Origin: Pseudoprevotella muciniphila | Lineage (GTDB): Bacteria; Bacteroidota; Bacteroidia; Bacteroidales; Bacteroidaceae | Direction: 5' to 3' | Assembly (NCBI RefSeq): GCF_003265305.2 | Contig: NZ_CP033459.1 | Coordinates: forward strand, 992,001 to 1,056,000 | DNA length: 64,000 bases | The notes under the pieces: generated by a model | What the model saw: only the letters and a program-made list of their open reading frames with translations | Database searches by the model: none | What the model was told of the DNA's origin: nothing | Translations under genes and position numbers: made by a program | Shown: positions 20,101 to 26,937 of the stretch, piece by piece | Position numbering within the stretch: the stretch's first letter is position 1 | Layout: each line of letters begins with the position of its first letter

Positions 20101-20890
20101 GCAGGCAGACCTTGCATACCTTCTTGGATCTGACGCTATAAAGAATTGTGTAGGAAGACTTTCGCAAGAATCGTTCGACGCTATGTCGCCGAGGTATGAA
20201 GAAGGCATCCAACCCTCCACAAACTACAGCCAATACTGGTCATTGCTCAACGATGCAAAAACCGCTATCCTGAAACTTGAAGACGGTAAGTACTACCTGC
20301 TCAGGAACGCTTACACGGGCAAATACATCGTGACAAATGAAACCAGCGGACGTCTGTTTACATCCAACATTGGCCGCGACAACGCTCAACAGCAGCCAGG
20401 CGGACCTGCACAGTTCATCATGAATGAAAACGGCACATGGCAGATACGATATCTGGATATGCCGCTGCGCTCACTCGCGAACAACAACTGCAGTTACACT
20501 GTAAATCCTGATGACAATTATGGATATCAGGAAGCAGAAGTGCAGATTTATCCATCCAGCGACATCACGTTTGCATTCTTCGGCGGTTGTCAGGGCGCAC
20601 AGCAATATGGCTACCTGCACAGCAACAATTCTGCGAACGTCATTGGCTGGACCAGAGAAGGTTCGGCATCTCAGTGGCGCATAGAACCCGTGGATGCTGC
20701 ATACATAGCAGCGCTTCAGAATTATACACCGGCATTTGGCATCATAACCGACGATGTAACAGGCATTGACGGTGTAGAGCAAACAGAAAACTGGAAATCT
20801 GTCAATATCTACGACCTCCAAGGCCGTCGTGTTACCAAGCCACAACGCGGAAACATCTACATCATAGATGGGCAGAAAGTAAAGTTCTAA
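14114..20890 (+). CDS. Giant modular C1-family cysteine protease
   Basis: Secreted surface protein of 2258 residues. The signal peptide ends near VHAQ (residue 24). The papain-like (C1) domain has the oxyanion Gln100, catalytic Cys105 (QAGGSCG), His291 (DHAVTICGYDD) and Asn331 (IIVNSWGG), a complete catalytic set. Two beta-rich lectin-like repeats follow at about 635-925, then PKD-like domains at about 950-1190, a LamG/concanavalin-like domain at about 1195-1345 and a discoidin-like region at about 1435-1555. Next come two tandem copies of a roughly 210-residue module starting VTWRIYD/VTWQIYD (about 1575-1990) and a GKYYLLRNA...GYLH...IGW module. The C-terminus, IYDLQGRRV...IYIIDGQKVKF, resembles a type IX secretion sorting tail. 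The start at 14114 begins the signal peptide; 14066 is too far upstream. Proposed role: surface-attached degradation of host or dietary glycoproteins (inference). Confidence 0.88.
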   Translation: MKHLSKCILTAIMLLVCNPAVHAQWDLEGVEVDKTKWRDYTPQWNPNPNLLIPGAGVDGNPSVKKNTSSRNRIKALQQGNELPDHWDNAKTPYFPPVFNQAGGSCGVSSRVGYMLTEELNAYRGTNASLPENKLACNFQYPFSYDNGTPKDYMAMFVGYPDAVTYGGFPYSNIYGYTDVMDYNGGWMQGYDKWYKSMFNRIWNTSSLPIGVIGYPENNPEGWGRGGYGKGALAAKRYLYNHNGDESYHTGGLLGLGVACGGPNLAVPKTTNNDALGVTGKRYWITGTSVDHAVTICGYDDRIEFDLDGNGIAGERCNSVGQDEKGAWIIVNSWGGWANNGFIYMPYPLAAPRCTKHTEWQYTYANDGVTKVDSVQKVYYTPTETNGFTPEIYNIRKDYAPTRTIKLKMTYNQRSAISLRAGISRNLNATEPEKTITFHHFNYQGNGWNGDDPMMPMLGQWADGKLHYEPMEFGYDLTDLTEGYDRSQPLKYFFIVQSNNTAVGTGGIHEASIVDYDVSTEGLETPFQITGDSVSIANKGGRTVISTIVYGEALLPPTSPKIESTTFTWQAPQGTIYTPSSYIVYKDGNIIGRVDGSTTHYNIGNTQGSYSVKAAYNINGNERTSMITAAIHTTMPLTQKYISHIGSPISSLNELTDGMYVILYNTGRNRYIVDNGSQQYKHANRSPQTMNPDDCKFVFKISKSGNNYRFTSSNGSIPAFTSNNTAINVSQTAANFTLSVADQAQKAFLIKNGSYYLNGVDSHPVTWHSGDANSRFHIIPVSYSTAGIESVGDYTSSTIGNLFDGQIVALYNNGRKYYMTDEGNQYRSTTTALTASTPNAEKYLFRLGRNADGTVSLTSQNGAVPVLPFNVPFAPSNEADNFTLTSAGSGLFYLQSSTAVPSAGGAMERQFLDGNGTLPVGWNTSSSANAKYRIYPVNMNTSAPNVSIATTTDVRAGVPAKIYLTGENDLVSCKWVIEGNTYNIMEPVVTFTSSGNKTIQCTAVNMKGKSTTLSRTINVQAAPALTADFQPSRTSTVGGTRITLKAANLLPNCTYSWNIPNADVEMPEARNTTVSFLKVGQNPVTLTVTAPDGRSVSVTKQITVSLAPPKPDFELSQSVILKGQSVTLQDKSLYNPTDWSWTIIAGNGSVYQSNEQNPVFTPEAGKYEVRQTVINSEGDATLVRKLALQVCNAPSYNGLMFSGGNNRVTTSLPNGISNEWTIDFWLKPTSFQSESFGISGSGNLKLVSDQFGTVSLKLGNNILAKSNTGYYIQDQWHHYAISYLNGKLYFNRDGSAVHETNCSQSDFSGLFNTLQIGGSDAPCFGMFDEFRVWSTALPAAKLKEYAVAPISDIPSAQDQHGLMLYYQFNQNSGNCTDATSNGNTGTRLGFGPDGDAWSESAGVFALNFKRGVFVPQGGQLNQTLYSVADKSDEELVAEHRPATNANDGVPGSLWHSTYKDYQASYPHSVTYDRSQTDEIYSIKLFVDRANDTRYVPTMISVYESDDALSWTALSKNTHLIFNDKLAGIQLNNPATKRFLKVEFPTGGTFLALNEIYFYGQDGQVIDNLPLPENTEGHTVTWRIYDETGTKLWKLYRQQNVPNGTLLNAVPDEIHINGCNYSPVSVVVNRDEVIDVQTTWNHFRFSTPNDTTYYKLQLNGKYAKWTAENGQIALVGNASQANDASAQWAFFGNPYSGVLVTNAAAGGKYLTGNVANNGKASVAEGGTRFNVFASNHSSGGFVLQVEKDVAYLNDFANGGILSTWRDNNAISGFGSSFKANEVAGTGNTVTWQIYDQTGTTLWHTYRERGVANGNVKSELPAALRLNYCEYDFTPTTVNGNTTIAVRASWNHFQISTPQDTTYYNIKLRGRYMKYDAETNKIVLEDELGNNASPASKWALFGNPYSGFLVTNAASHSLYIQGQTQNAAHASMNLTGTRFLSGPSGYSGGGFLLQVGDNTAYLNDFAGNGILATWADARATSGYGSAFQPTDPGDFSGQVQADLAYLLGSDAIKNCVGRLSQESFDAMSPRYEEGIQPSTNYSQYWSLLNDAKTAILKLEDGKYYLLRNAYTGKYIVTNETSGRLFTSNIGRDNAQQQPGGPAQFIMNENGTWQIRYLDMPLRSLANNNCSYTVNPDDNYGYQEAEVQIYPSSDITFAFFGGCQGAQQYGYLHSNNSANVIGWTREGSASQWRIEPVDAAYIAALQNYTPAFGIITDDVTGIDGVEQTENWKSVNIYDLQGRRVTKPQRGNIYIIDGQKVKF

Positions 20891-20940
20891 TATAGAAAAG
20901 AACCATTCCAACTGCGCTTTTCAAGCAGTTACCTATTTTG

Positions 20941-20984
20941 CTGTATGCATTGTTCACCGAGAATGATGCATACAGTTCTTTTCT
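20941..20984 (+). terminator. Hairpin terminator after the C1 protease gene
   Basis: CTGTATGCAT (20941-20950) pairs perfectly with ATGCATACAG (20966-20975) and is followed by TTCTTTTCT. A smaller AACTGC/GCAGTT hairpin precedes it at about 20918-20937. Confidence 0.7.
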
Positions 20985-21091
20985 GCCTTTCCCTTTGCTA
21001 CAAATAACTACAAAAAAGAAACATGCACAAAACCTTAAAAAGGCAATCTATACATTTTTCCTGACTTTGCCATTGCGTTACCCTATAAAAA

Positions 21092-21463
21092 ATTATTGCT
21101 GTCCGGTAAACTTATTGTTGTCCGCTAAAACGGGCTGAAAGTCCGTAAAGCCCATAGCCCAGGGCAACGCCCTGGGGGATAAGGTCAATGGCAATGGCGC
21201 ACTGTAAGTGCAAAAGCAGAAACGAGATTAGCATTTATTTAATAATATGGCTTTTGTCCTTTCAGGACGCAAATACTCATACGTCCATATACCCAAGGCG
21301 TTGCCTTGGGCTATGAGCAGTAAGGCTTTCAGCCTTATTCAGAGCACTAAAACGGACGCAACAAAGTCAAAGAGTAAGCCCCCATAGATTACACCACCCA
21401 TAAAACACCCAAACAGAAAGGCTTATGACTATGTCCATAAAACTTTTACCGGACACCAATAAT
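21092..21463. mobile_element. MITE-like element with 19-bp terminal inverted repeats and REP-like hairpins
   Basis: ATTATTGCTGTCCGGTAAA at 21092-21110 is matched in inverted orientation at 21445-21463 with one mismatch, bounding a 372-base segment without a gene. A second, direct copy of the end (TTATTGTTGTCCGCTAAAA, 21112-21130) lies just inside the left border. Inside are two hairpins, CCCAGGGC/GCCCTGGG at 21158-21176 and CCCAAGGC/GCCTTGGG at 21292-21310, plus GCTGAAAGTCC-type and pyrimidine-rich motifs. It looks like a non-autonomous element or REP-like cluster mobilised in trans. The same end sequence occurs alone at 36446-36464. Confidence 0.7.
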
Positions 21464-21481
21464 AAAAAATAAGTTTATAAC

Positions 21482-21769
21482 AATGCATTGTTGACGGCAT
21501 ACAAAGGTCGCTCTTTTGATACAGACAAGACAGACACCAAGTCATGGGGGAGATGGGTAGAAAGTGCCGTAAGAGCCCATCTTCCCAGCATGGCAGAAGT
21601 ATTAGATTATAAAGTATTCCATTGGCGTAATCATGCCAAATCAGACAACAAAAAGGAAGAAGTGGATTTCATCATTTCAAACGATGGAGAAATTATCGCT
21701 ATAGAGGTAAAAAGCGGACGGCGAGGCATGAACTCGGGTCTAAAATCATTTACCGGGCATTTTTATTAG
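21482..21769 (+). pseudogene. C-terminal remnant of a DUF4143-type ATPase
   Basis: About 93 residues match only the C-terminal DUF4143/nuclease-like part of the archaeal-ATPase-type family. The recognisable stretches are TDTKSWGRWVESAVRAHL, VFHWRNH, EEVDFIISNDGEIIAIEVKSGRRG and LKSF, containing the D...ExK signature. The ATP-binding N-terminal part is missing, and the frame breaks shortly after GLKSF. It begins about 20 bases after the right end of the MITE-like element, so insertion or deletion at that element probably removed the 5' part. An intact relative is at 40915-42285. Confidence 0.8.
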
Positions 21770-21828
21770 AAAGATGAGAAAACCATCATTTTTTACTCCT
21801 CACAAAGTGGTTTATTGTCAAAATTTCT

Positions 21829-21836
21829 TAATTTTG
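21829..21836 (+). promoter_or_regulatory. -7 box for the orphan dockerin gene
   Basis: TAATTTTG matches TAnnTTTG and lies 33 bases before the start codon. No TTTG is found at the usual -33 position. Confidence 0.45.
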
Positions 21837-21868
21837 CCATCTAAACTTAATCTTGAGAATAATTTGAA

Positions 21869-22240
21869 ATGAAAAGAATACTGCTCTTTATCTGTGTCTT
21901 GTGTTGCTGCACCTTAGCAAGTGCCAACGACTCCAATAGCCGGAATAACGACTCCGGACGCTATCTTGGCGACTGCAACAACGATGGTAACGTTGACGTA
22001 ACCGACGTGACTATGATGGTCAATTTCATCCTGAACGGCAGCCCCACCACCACAAGTAGTTACGCGTACGATTTTACCGCCTACAACACGAACAAGGACA
22101 CAACTGAAGAAATAGACGTCAGCGACGTAACAGCCCTCGTAAACCTCATCCTCAACGGCACTTTGGAACTCACTGCCCCCACCGAACTACCCATCAAACC
22201 AGGTGTGGGTTCAGGCACCGCTTTGAGTCCGAAAAAATAA
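21869..22240 (+). CDS. Orphan secreted dockerin-like protein
   Basis: A 123-residue protein consisting of a signal peptide (to about residue 19), a short linker and a type I dockerin-like pair of calcium-binding repeats: DCNNDGNVDVTDVTMMVNFIL at about 35-55 and NTNKDTTEEIDVSDVTALVNLIL at about 72-94. A short tail, PIKPGVGSGTALSPKK, ends it. The dockerin and its tail closely resemble the C-terminus of the sialidase at 44061-47291, but no enzyme is attached. In classic systems dockerins dock onto cohesins or anchor enzymes; no cohesin is seen here. It could be a free competitor or adaptor, or the surviving ends of an enzyme gene that lost its middle. It has its own promoter-like box and a terminator. 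Confidence 0.85.
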   Translation: MKRILLFICVLCCCTLASANDSNSRNNDSGRYLGDCNNDGNVDVTDVTMMVNFILNGSPTTTSSYAYDFTAYNTNKDTTEEIDVSDVTALVNLILNGTLELTAPTELPIKPGVGSGTALSPKK

Positions 22241-22264
22241 AACATTCCCCCTTGATATGATTAT

Positions 22265-22299
22265 AAACTGCTCCTTATTTTTTATGGAGTAGTTTTTTT
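22265..22299 (+). terminator. Rho-independent terminator after the dockerin gene
   Basis: AAACTGCTCC at 22265-22274 pairs with GGAGTAGTTT at 22286-22295 (one G-U pair), followed by a T-run. Confidence 0.75.
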
Positions 22300-22354
22300 A
22301 TTACAATTAAAAGTAGGATTGGATACCTCCAAAACCATTTTTTAATGTCTGTAA

Positions 22355-22386
22355 TTTCATTTTATGTTCAAGAAGCGTTATCTTTG
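22355..22386 (+). promoter_or_regulatory. Promoter of the first GH20 gene
   Basis: TTTC at 22355-22358, 20 bases, then TATCTTTG at 22379-22386. This has the spacing of the Bacteroidetes consensus with one mismatch in the -33 box. The start codon is 28 bases further on. Confidence 0.6.
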
Positions 22387-22414
22387 CCAACAGACATATA
22401 TTGTTATATTTTCC

Positions 22415-25400
22415 ATGAAGAGACTGCTTATTTTTATCGGTATTTTGTGCGGTTGCATGACCGCAGGAGCAAAGGTAATTCATCTGCTCCCTATACCCCA
22501 AGAAATTACAACAAACGAGTCTGCCTCTCCTTTCCAATTAGGCAGAGCGGTAAGTATTACCGATACCAACAACACTTGGCTCCTCAAGCAGGTATTCCTC
22601 GACAACGGCTGTACCATCAGCAACAGTGCCTCTGCCAATGTAGAGGTAGTGATGATGCAATCGCTCGGCACGTTCAACCACAATGTAGCCGAATTCCCCG
22701 ATGAGGGCTACAAACTGAGTGTGTCGGAAAACAACATACAAATTCAGGCCACGACCAAGGTGGGCGTTATCCGTGCTGCACAGACCTTGCAGCAACTGGC
22801 TGAAGGCTATGAAGGCACTGCAGCCATCGAAGCCGTAGAAATCACCGACTACCCCGCTTTCAAGGTGCGAGGTTGGATGCACGACGTGGGACGATCATTC
22901 GTTAGTGTCGATGAAATCGAGAAAGAAATCCGTCTGATGTCACGTTTCAAAATCAACGTGTTCCACTGGCACTTCACAGAGAATCAAGCATGGCGCTTTG
23001 AGGTGAAAGCCTATCCGCAACTCACGTCGAGCAGTTCGATGACACGTTTTCCAGGTCTTTACTACACACAAGAAGAGTGCCGCTACATCGACTCCATCGC
23101 TGCGCTCTATGGTGTAACTATCATCCCCGAGATTGATATGCCAGGCCATAGCGAAGCCTTCACGCGCGCTATGGGCTTCAACATGCAGACCGATCAAGGT
23201 GTGGCAGTGCTAAAAACTGTGCTTACCGAAGCCTGCGAAGTATTCAAAAATGCGCCTTATATCCACATCGGCGGCGATGAAGTAACAATCACCTATTCCA
23301 ACTTCCTGAGCACAATGGCACAGGTCATTCACAATAAGGGCAAGAAAGTGATTTGCTGGAACCGCCTCGTGAGCGGTGCGCCAAGTTCGTCCTACTGCGA
23401 CATGACACAGATGTGGGCCTCGTCAGGAAGGGCTGTTTCAGGAATTCCAAACATCGACTGCCGATACAACTACACCAACCACTTCGACGTGTTCGCCGAC
23501 CTCGTGGGTATGTTCAAGAGCAACATCTACTATCAGCAGCGCGGCACTACAGAAGCAGCAGGTTTCATCAGTGCCCCCTGGAACGACCGCAAGACACCTA
23601 CACAGGACGACATCATCGCACAGAACAACGTATATGCCGTAACAATAGCCACAGGTTGGCGCGCTTGGCGCGGCGGTGGTAAGCAATACGTGGAAAAGGG
23701 CGGCACCACACTGCCAAACAGCGGAGAAGAATACGAAGAATTCAAGGACTTCGAGAACCGCTTCCTCTTCCACAAGGCCCATTCGCTCAGCACATGCCCC
23801 ATTCCTTACGTCAAGCAGACCAATGTGCGATGGCGCATCACCGATCCATTCCCCAATGGCGGCAGTGCATCGGCAAAGTTCCCGCCCGAGACCGACCAAA
23901 GCGACATCCTCCCCGAGTCGTTCAGCTATCAGGGCACGACCTACAACTCTGCCATGGCAACCGGTGCAGGCATCTACCTGAACCACACATGGGGCAACAA
24001 CACAGTGCCCACATTCTACGGCAACACTGTGCCTTCAACCAATCAGACGGCATACGCCTGGACTTACGTATACTCGCCCGAGGCGCAACAGGTAGGCGCA
24101 CAAATCGAATTCTACAACTACGGACGCTCCGAAACCGACCGCGCACCCGAAGCAGGTAAGTGGGACCGCTACGGGTCAGACATCTGGCTCAACGGCACAC
24201 GCATAGCACCTCCAGTTTGGAACAATACCGGTGTGAACATCGGCAGGGAAGTAGACCTGAAGAACGAAAATTTCCCCGCACGCAGTCCCATCCTCGTCAA
24301 CCTGAACCAAGGGTGGAACAAAGTGCTTATCAAACTGCCCTACAACCCCGACGGCACACAACGACTGAAGAAATGGCTATTCACATTCGTGCTGACCGAC
24401 CCCACAGGAACGACTGCCATAGACGGACTGACCTATTCGCCGGAAAAATATCCGGAAGAGACGGCGCAAATCCTTGCGGCAGCAGTGGCTGATGCCAAGA
24501 GCACACGCAACAGCATTGTAGGCGTCGATCCCGGTTTCTATCCCGCTGAAGCAGCAGCGGCGCTCGATGCAGTGATTGCAGAAGTGGAAGCCACTCTTAC
24601 ACAACAACTCGGCGAAGAAACGCGTGCCCAGCAAATCGCCCAAATGAATGCTGCTGTGGAAGCCTTCGTGGCTTCCTATAAGAACTATCAACAGATTATA
24701 CAGCCGAAGGCATCTAACAGAGATACGATATACTATTATTACCTGCGCACTCCCCAACGTGGAAACCGCTATGCCACATCACAAGGTACCGGCAATGCCA
24801 TGGTGGGTAACACGAGTGCATCCGACGCTTCGAAATGGTACTTCATGCGTCGCTCAGACGGCACGTATGACATCGTCAACAACGACGGATCATACGTTTC
24901 TCCGAACAGCAGCAATAACACCGCACTGACCACAACAAGCACCCAACCATCAAGCGGATGGACACTTCAACCAACCGGCGAAACCGGATTTGTCATCATT
25001 ACCAATGGCACGGCAGAGTTCAATCAAACAAACAACTCCGGTCTCGGCTATAATATTTACAACTGGGGCAATGGTACGAACACAACAGACACGGGCTGTA
25101 AATACCGCGTGGAACTTGTCGATATCGTTACCACAGGAACCAACTATGAGGGGGTTGTTACCATTGATCCTTCCAAACTATATTATATTCACAACAGTTA
25201 TTCAGGTTGGGGCAACAGAACTTACTTGTATGCCAACAATGGTGTAGTTTCGCCAGGAACGAAGGTGGCAGAAAACCGCAACTATCTCTGGCGATTGGTT
25301 TATGATCCGGATAGCGCAAAGGTTCAGGTGGTCAACGTAGGAACCAACCAAAAGATTTACATTGACAACAATGCGGCAGACCAAAACCTCAAGTTAGGCA

Positions 25401-26776
25401 ACAACGAATACAAATGGTTATTTATTGAAGGCGATGGCGGCGTGATGATTAACACCACTGACCGTTCATATAGTTGGTACTCCAACCCAACTGCTTGGGC
25501 AAACAATATCATTACTAAAGCCCATTGGGGATATGGCTGGATATTCGAGCCAGTAGACAACTATGCCGATACTGTCTCAACGAACCTTGCCGGATATTTC
25601 ACAATACCTACAAACGGATACGTTGGCACACTGTCATACGCAGACAGCCTTTCGCTCAAAGCCACATACGATGAATATGCAGTGGCATGTACCCCCGCAC
25701 AGTATGCGAACCTCGCTGCTAACATCGATGATGCTACAATCAAGATTGAGAGCGGTAAGCCATACCGCCTGCTGAATGCCAACTACAACAACCACTGGAT
25801 GGCGCTCAATATGGCAAACGACGGCAGCAGCACCGGTTCAATCATCAACACTACCGACCCAACAGGCAACTTAAGCACCATTCTCATATTTACGGACAAC
25901 GGGGACGACACTTGGACTGTAACGATGGACGGACTCTATCTGACACCAGTACAAAAGATGTCGGGTAAGAACCAAGGTACAAGAGAAACCCTCTCGGCAA
26001 ACGCTGCCGATGCAGCACCGATTGTGGTCGAAACCTATTCACCTGCCGTTTTCACCCTTTGCACACAGACCAACGTTGACGACAAGGGATACCTGCACGA
26101 CAACAATTATTCACAGGTTGTAGGTTGGAACGGAACAGCCGGAGCATCCCATTGGTACATTGTTCCCGCTAACAGCATTAAAATTGGCATGAACGTGGTG
26201 AATGGCGCATCGTATGGCACACTCTACGTGCCTTTCAGTGTAACGCTGAATCAGGAAGATGTCGAAAACCATCTCGTCAACTTCTACAAAGTGACGCAAC
26301 TCAACACAAGCAATATCGTAGCACGAAGAATTGACAACAACGTCATTCCTGCAGCCACACCTGTCATCTTGAGAGATGTGAATGCTTCCACGACCCTCAC
26401 CCTCGGTGTAGGCGGTGAAGGATCACCTCTTTCTGACAATTGCCTCTTGGGAACATACGTCAACAAGACCATTACCGATGCTGCAAATACCTACGTACTG
26501 ACTTCGCTTGACGGCGGTAAAACATTGTCTTTCGGTCGCTGTAGCACAGCATACATTCCTGCCAACAAAGCCTACTACATTTATAGTGGGACAGGCACTC
26601 CGAAGTTTGGTTTCGACGAAGGCGATGGAAGCATCACGTGGATTGATGCTCTGAGATTGGAGGGCATTAACTCTGATAGCGACATCATCTATGATCTCCA
26701 AGGGCGCAAGGTCAACAGCAAACGTGCAACTGTTGGCATCTATATAGTCAATGGCAAGAAAGTACTCGTAAAATAA
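22415..26776 (+). CDS. Beta-N-acetylhexosaminidase, GH20, with long C-terminal modules
   Basis: Secreted exo-hexosaminidase of 1453 residues that would release terminal GlcNAc or GalNAc from glycans. It has a signal peptide (about 1-19), a GH20b N-terminal domain (about 20-145) and a catalytic barrel with FHWHFTENQAWR, EIDMPGHSEAF and the catalytic pair Asp288-Glu289 in HIGGDEV. The C-terminal region holds a FIVAR-like helical segment (about 680-758), a W-x-F...DGT-DI module (about 769-905), a further beta-trefoil-like module (about 915-1048), a second helical segment and a GKPYRLLNA...GYLH...GW module (about 1110-1252). A YDLQGRKV...GIYIVNGKKV tail resembles a T9SS sorting signal. The start is at the signal peptide (22415). 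It is a tandem paralogue of the next gene. Confidence 0.92.
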   Translation: MKRLLIFIGILCGCMTAGAKVIHLLPIPQEITTNESASPFQLGRAVSITDTNNTWLLKQVFLDNGCTISNSASANVEVVMMQSLGTFNHNVAEFPDEGYKLSVSENNIQIQATTKVGVIRAAQTLQQLAEGYEGTAAIEAVEITDYPAFKVRGWMHDVGRSFVSVDEIEKEIRLMSRFKINVFHWHFTENQAWRFEVKAYPQLTSSSSMTRFPGLYYTQEECRYIDSIAALYGVTIIPEIDMPGHSEAFTRAMGFNMQTDQGVAVLKTVLTEACEVFKNAPYIHIGGDEVTITYSNFLSTMAQVIHNKGKKVICWNRLVSGAPSSSYCDMTQMWASSGRAVSGIPNIDCRYNYTNHFDVFADLVGMFKSNIYYQQRGTTEAAGFISAPWNDRKTPTQDDIIAQNNVYAVTIATGWRAWRGGGKQYVEKGGTTLPNSGEEYEEFKDFENRFLFHKAHSLSTCPIPYVKQTNVRWRITDPFPNGGSASAKFPPETDQSDILPESFSYQGTTYNSAMATGAGIYLNHTWGNNTVPTFYGNTVPSTNQTAYAWTYVYSPEAQQVGAQIEFYNYGRSETDRAPEAGKWDRYGSDIWLNGTRIAPPVWNNTGVNIGREVDLKNENFPARSPILVNLNQGWNKVLIKLPYNPDGTQRLKKWLFTFVLTDPTGTTAIDGLTYSPEKYPEETAQILAAAVADAKSTRNSIVGVDPGFYPAEAAAALDAVIAEVEATLTQQLGEETRAQQIAQMNAAVEAFVASYKNYQQIIQPKASNRDTIYYYYLRTPQRGNRYATSQGTGNAMVGNTSASDASKWYFMRRSDGTYDIVNNDGSYVSPNSSNNTALTTTSTQPSSGWTLQPTGETGFVIITNGTAEFNQTNNSGLGYNIYNWGNGTNTTDTGCKYRVELVDIVTTGTNYEGVVTIDPSKLYYIHNSYSGWGNRTYLYANNGVVSPGTKVAENRNYLWRLVYDPDSAKVQVVNVGTNQKIYIDNNAADQNLKLGNNEYKWLFIEGDGGVMINTTDRSYSWYSNPTAWANNIITKAHWGYGWIFEPVDNYADTVSTNLAGYFTIPTNGYVGTLSYADSLSLKATYDEYAVACTPAQYANLAANIDDATIKIESGKPYRLLNANYNNHWMALNMANDGSSTGSIINTTDPTGNLSTILIFTDNGDDTWTVTMDGLYLTPVQKMSGKNQGTRETLSANAADAAPIVVETYSPAVFTLCTQTNVDDKGYLHDNNYSQVVGWNGTAGASHWYIVPANSIKIGMNVVNGASYGTLYVPFSVTLNQEDVENHLVNFYKVTQLNTSNIVARRIDNNVIPAATPVILRDVNASTTLTLGVGGEGSPLSDNCLLGTYVNKTITDAANTYVLTSLDGGKTLSFGRCSTAYIPANKAYYIYSGTGTPKFGFDEGDGSITWIDALRLEGINSDSDIIYDLQGRKVNSKRATVGIYIVNGKKVLVK

Positions 26777-26799
26777 TCTTCCAAGATTACACACGAATC

Positions 26800-26833
26800 A
26801 AGAAGCCCGCGGCAATTTTCCGCGGGTTTCTGT
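26800..26833 (+). terminator. Terminator after the first GH20 gene
   Basis: AGAAGCCCGCGG and CCGCGGGTTTCT form a 12-bp stem with one G-U pair and a 7-8 base loop, followed by a pyrimidine-rich stretch. Confidence 0.75.
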
Positions 26834-26874
26834 CATGTATGCCCCTGAACGTTGTTTGAAATATACCCATGTAT

Positions 26875-26906
26875 TTTGGGCTTAACGTCAGAATATGTTA
26901 TCTTTG
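26875..26906 (+). promoter_or_regulatory. Promoter of the second GH20 gene
   Basis: TTTG at 26875-26878, exactly 20 bases, then TATCTTTG at 26899-26906: a perfect match to the Bacteroidetes housekeeping promoter. The start codon is 31 bases downstream. With the terminator just upstream, the two GH20 genes are transcribed separately. Confidence 0.8.
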
Positions 26907-26937
26907 CAATTTAAATATACAACATTGCTATTTAACC

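Noticed and set aside
21869-22240. Cellulosome
   Set aside because: Dockerin-like domains are present in two proteins, but no cohesin or scaffoldin is seen and the enzymes fit host glycans better than cellulose.
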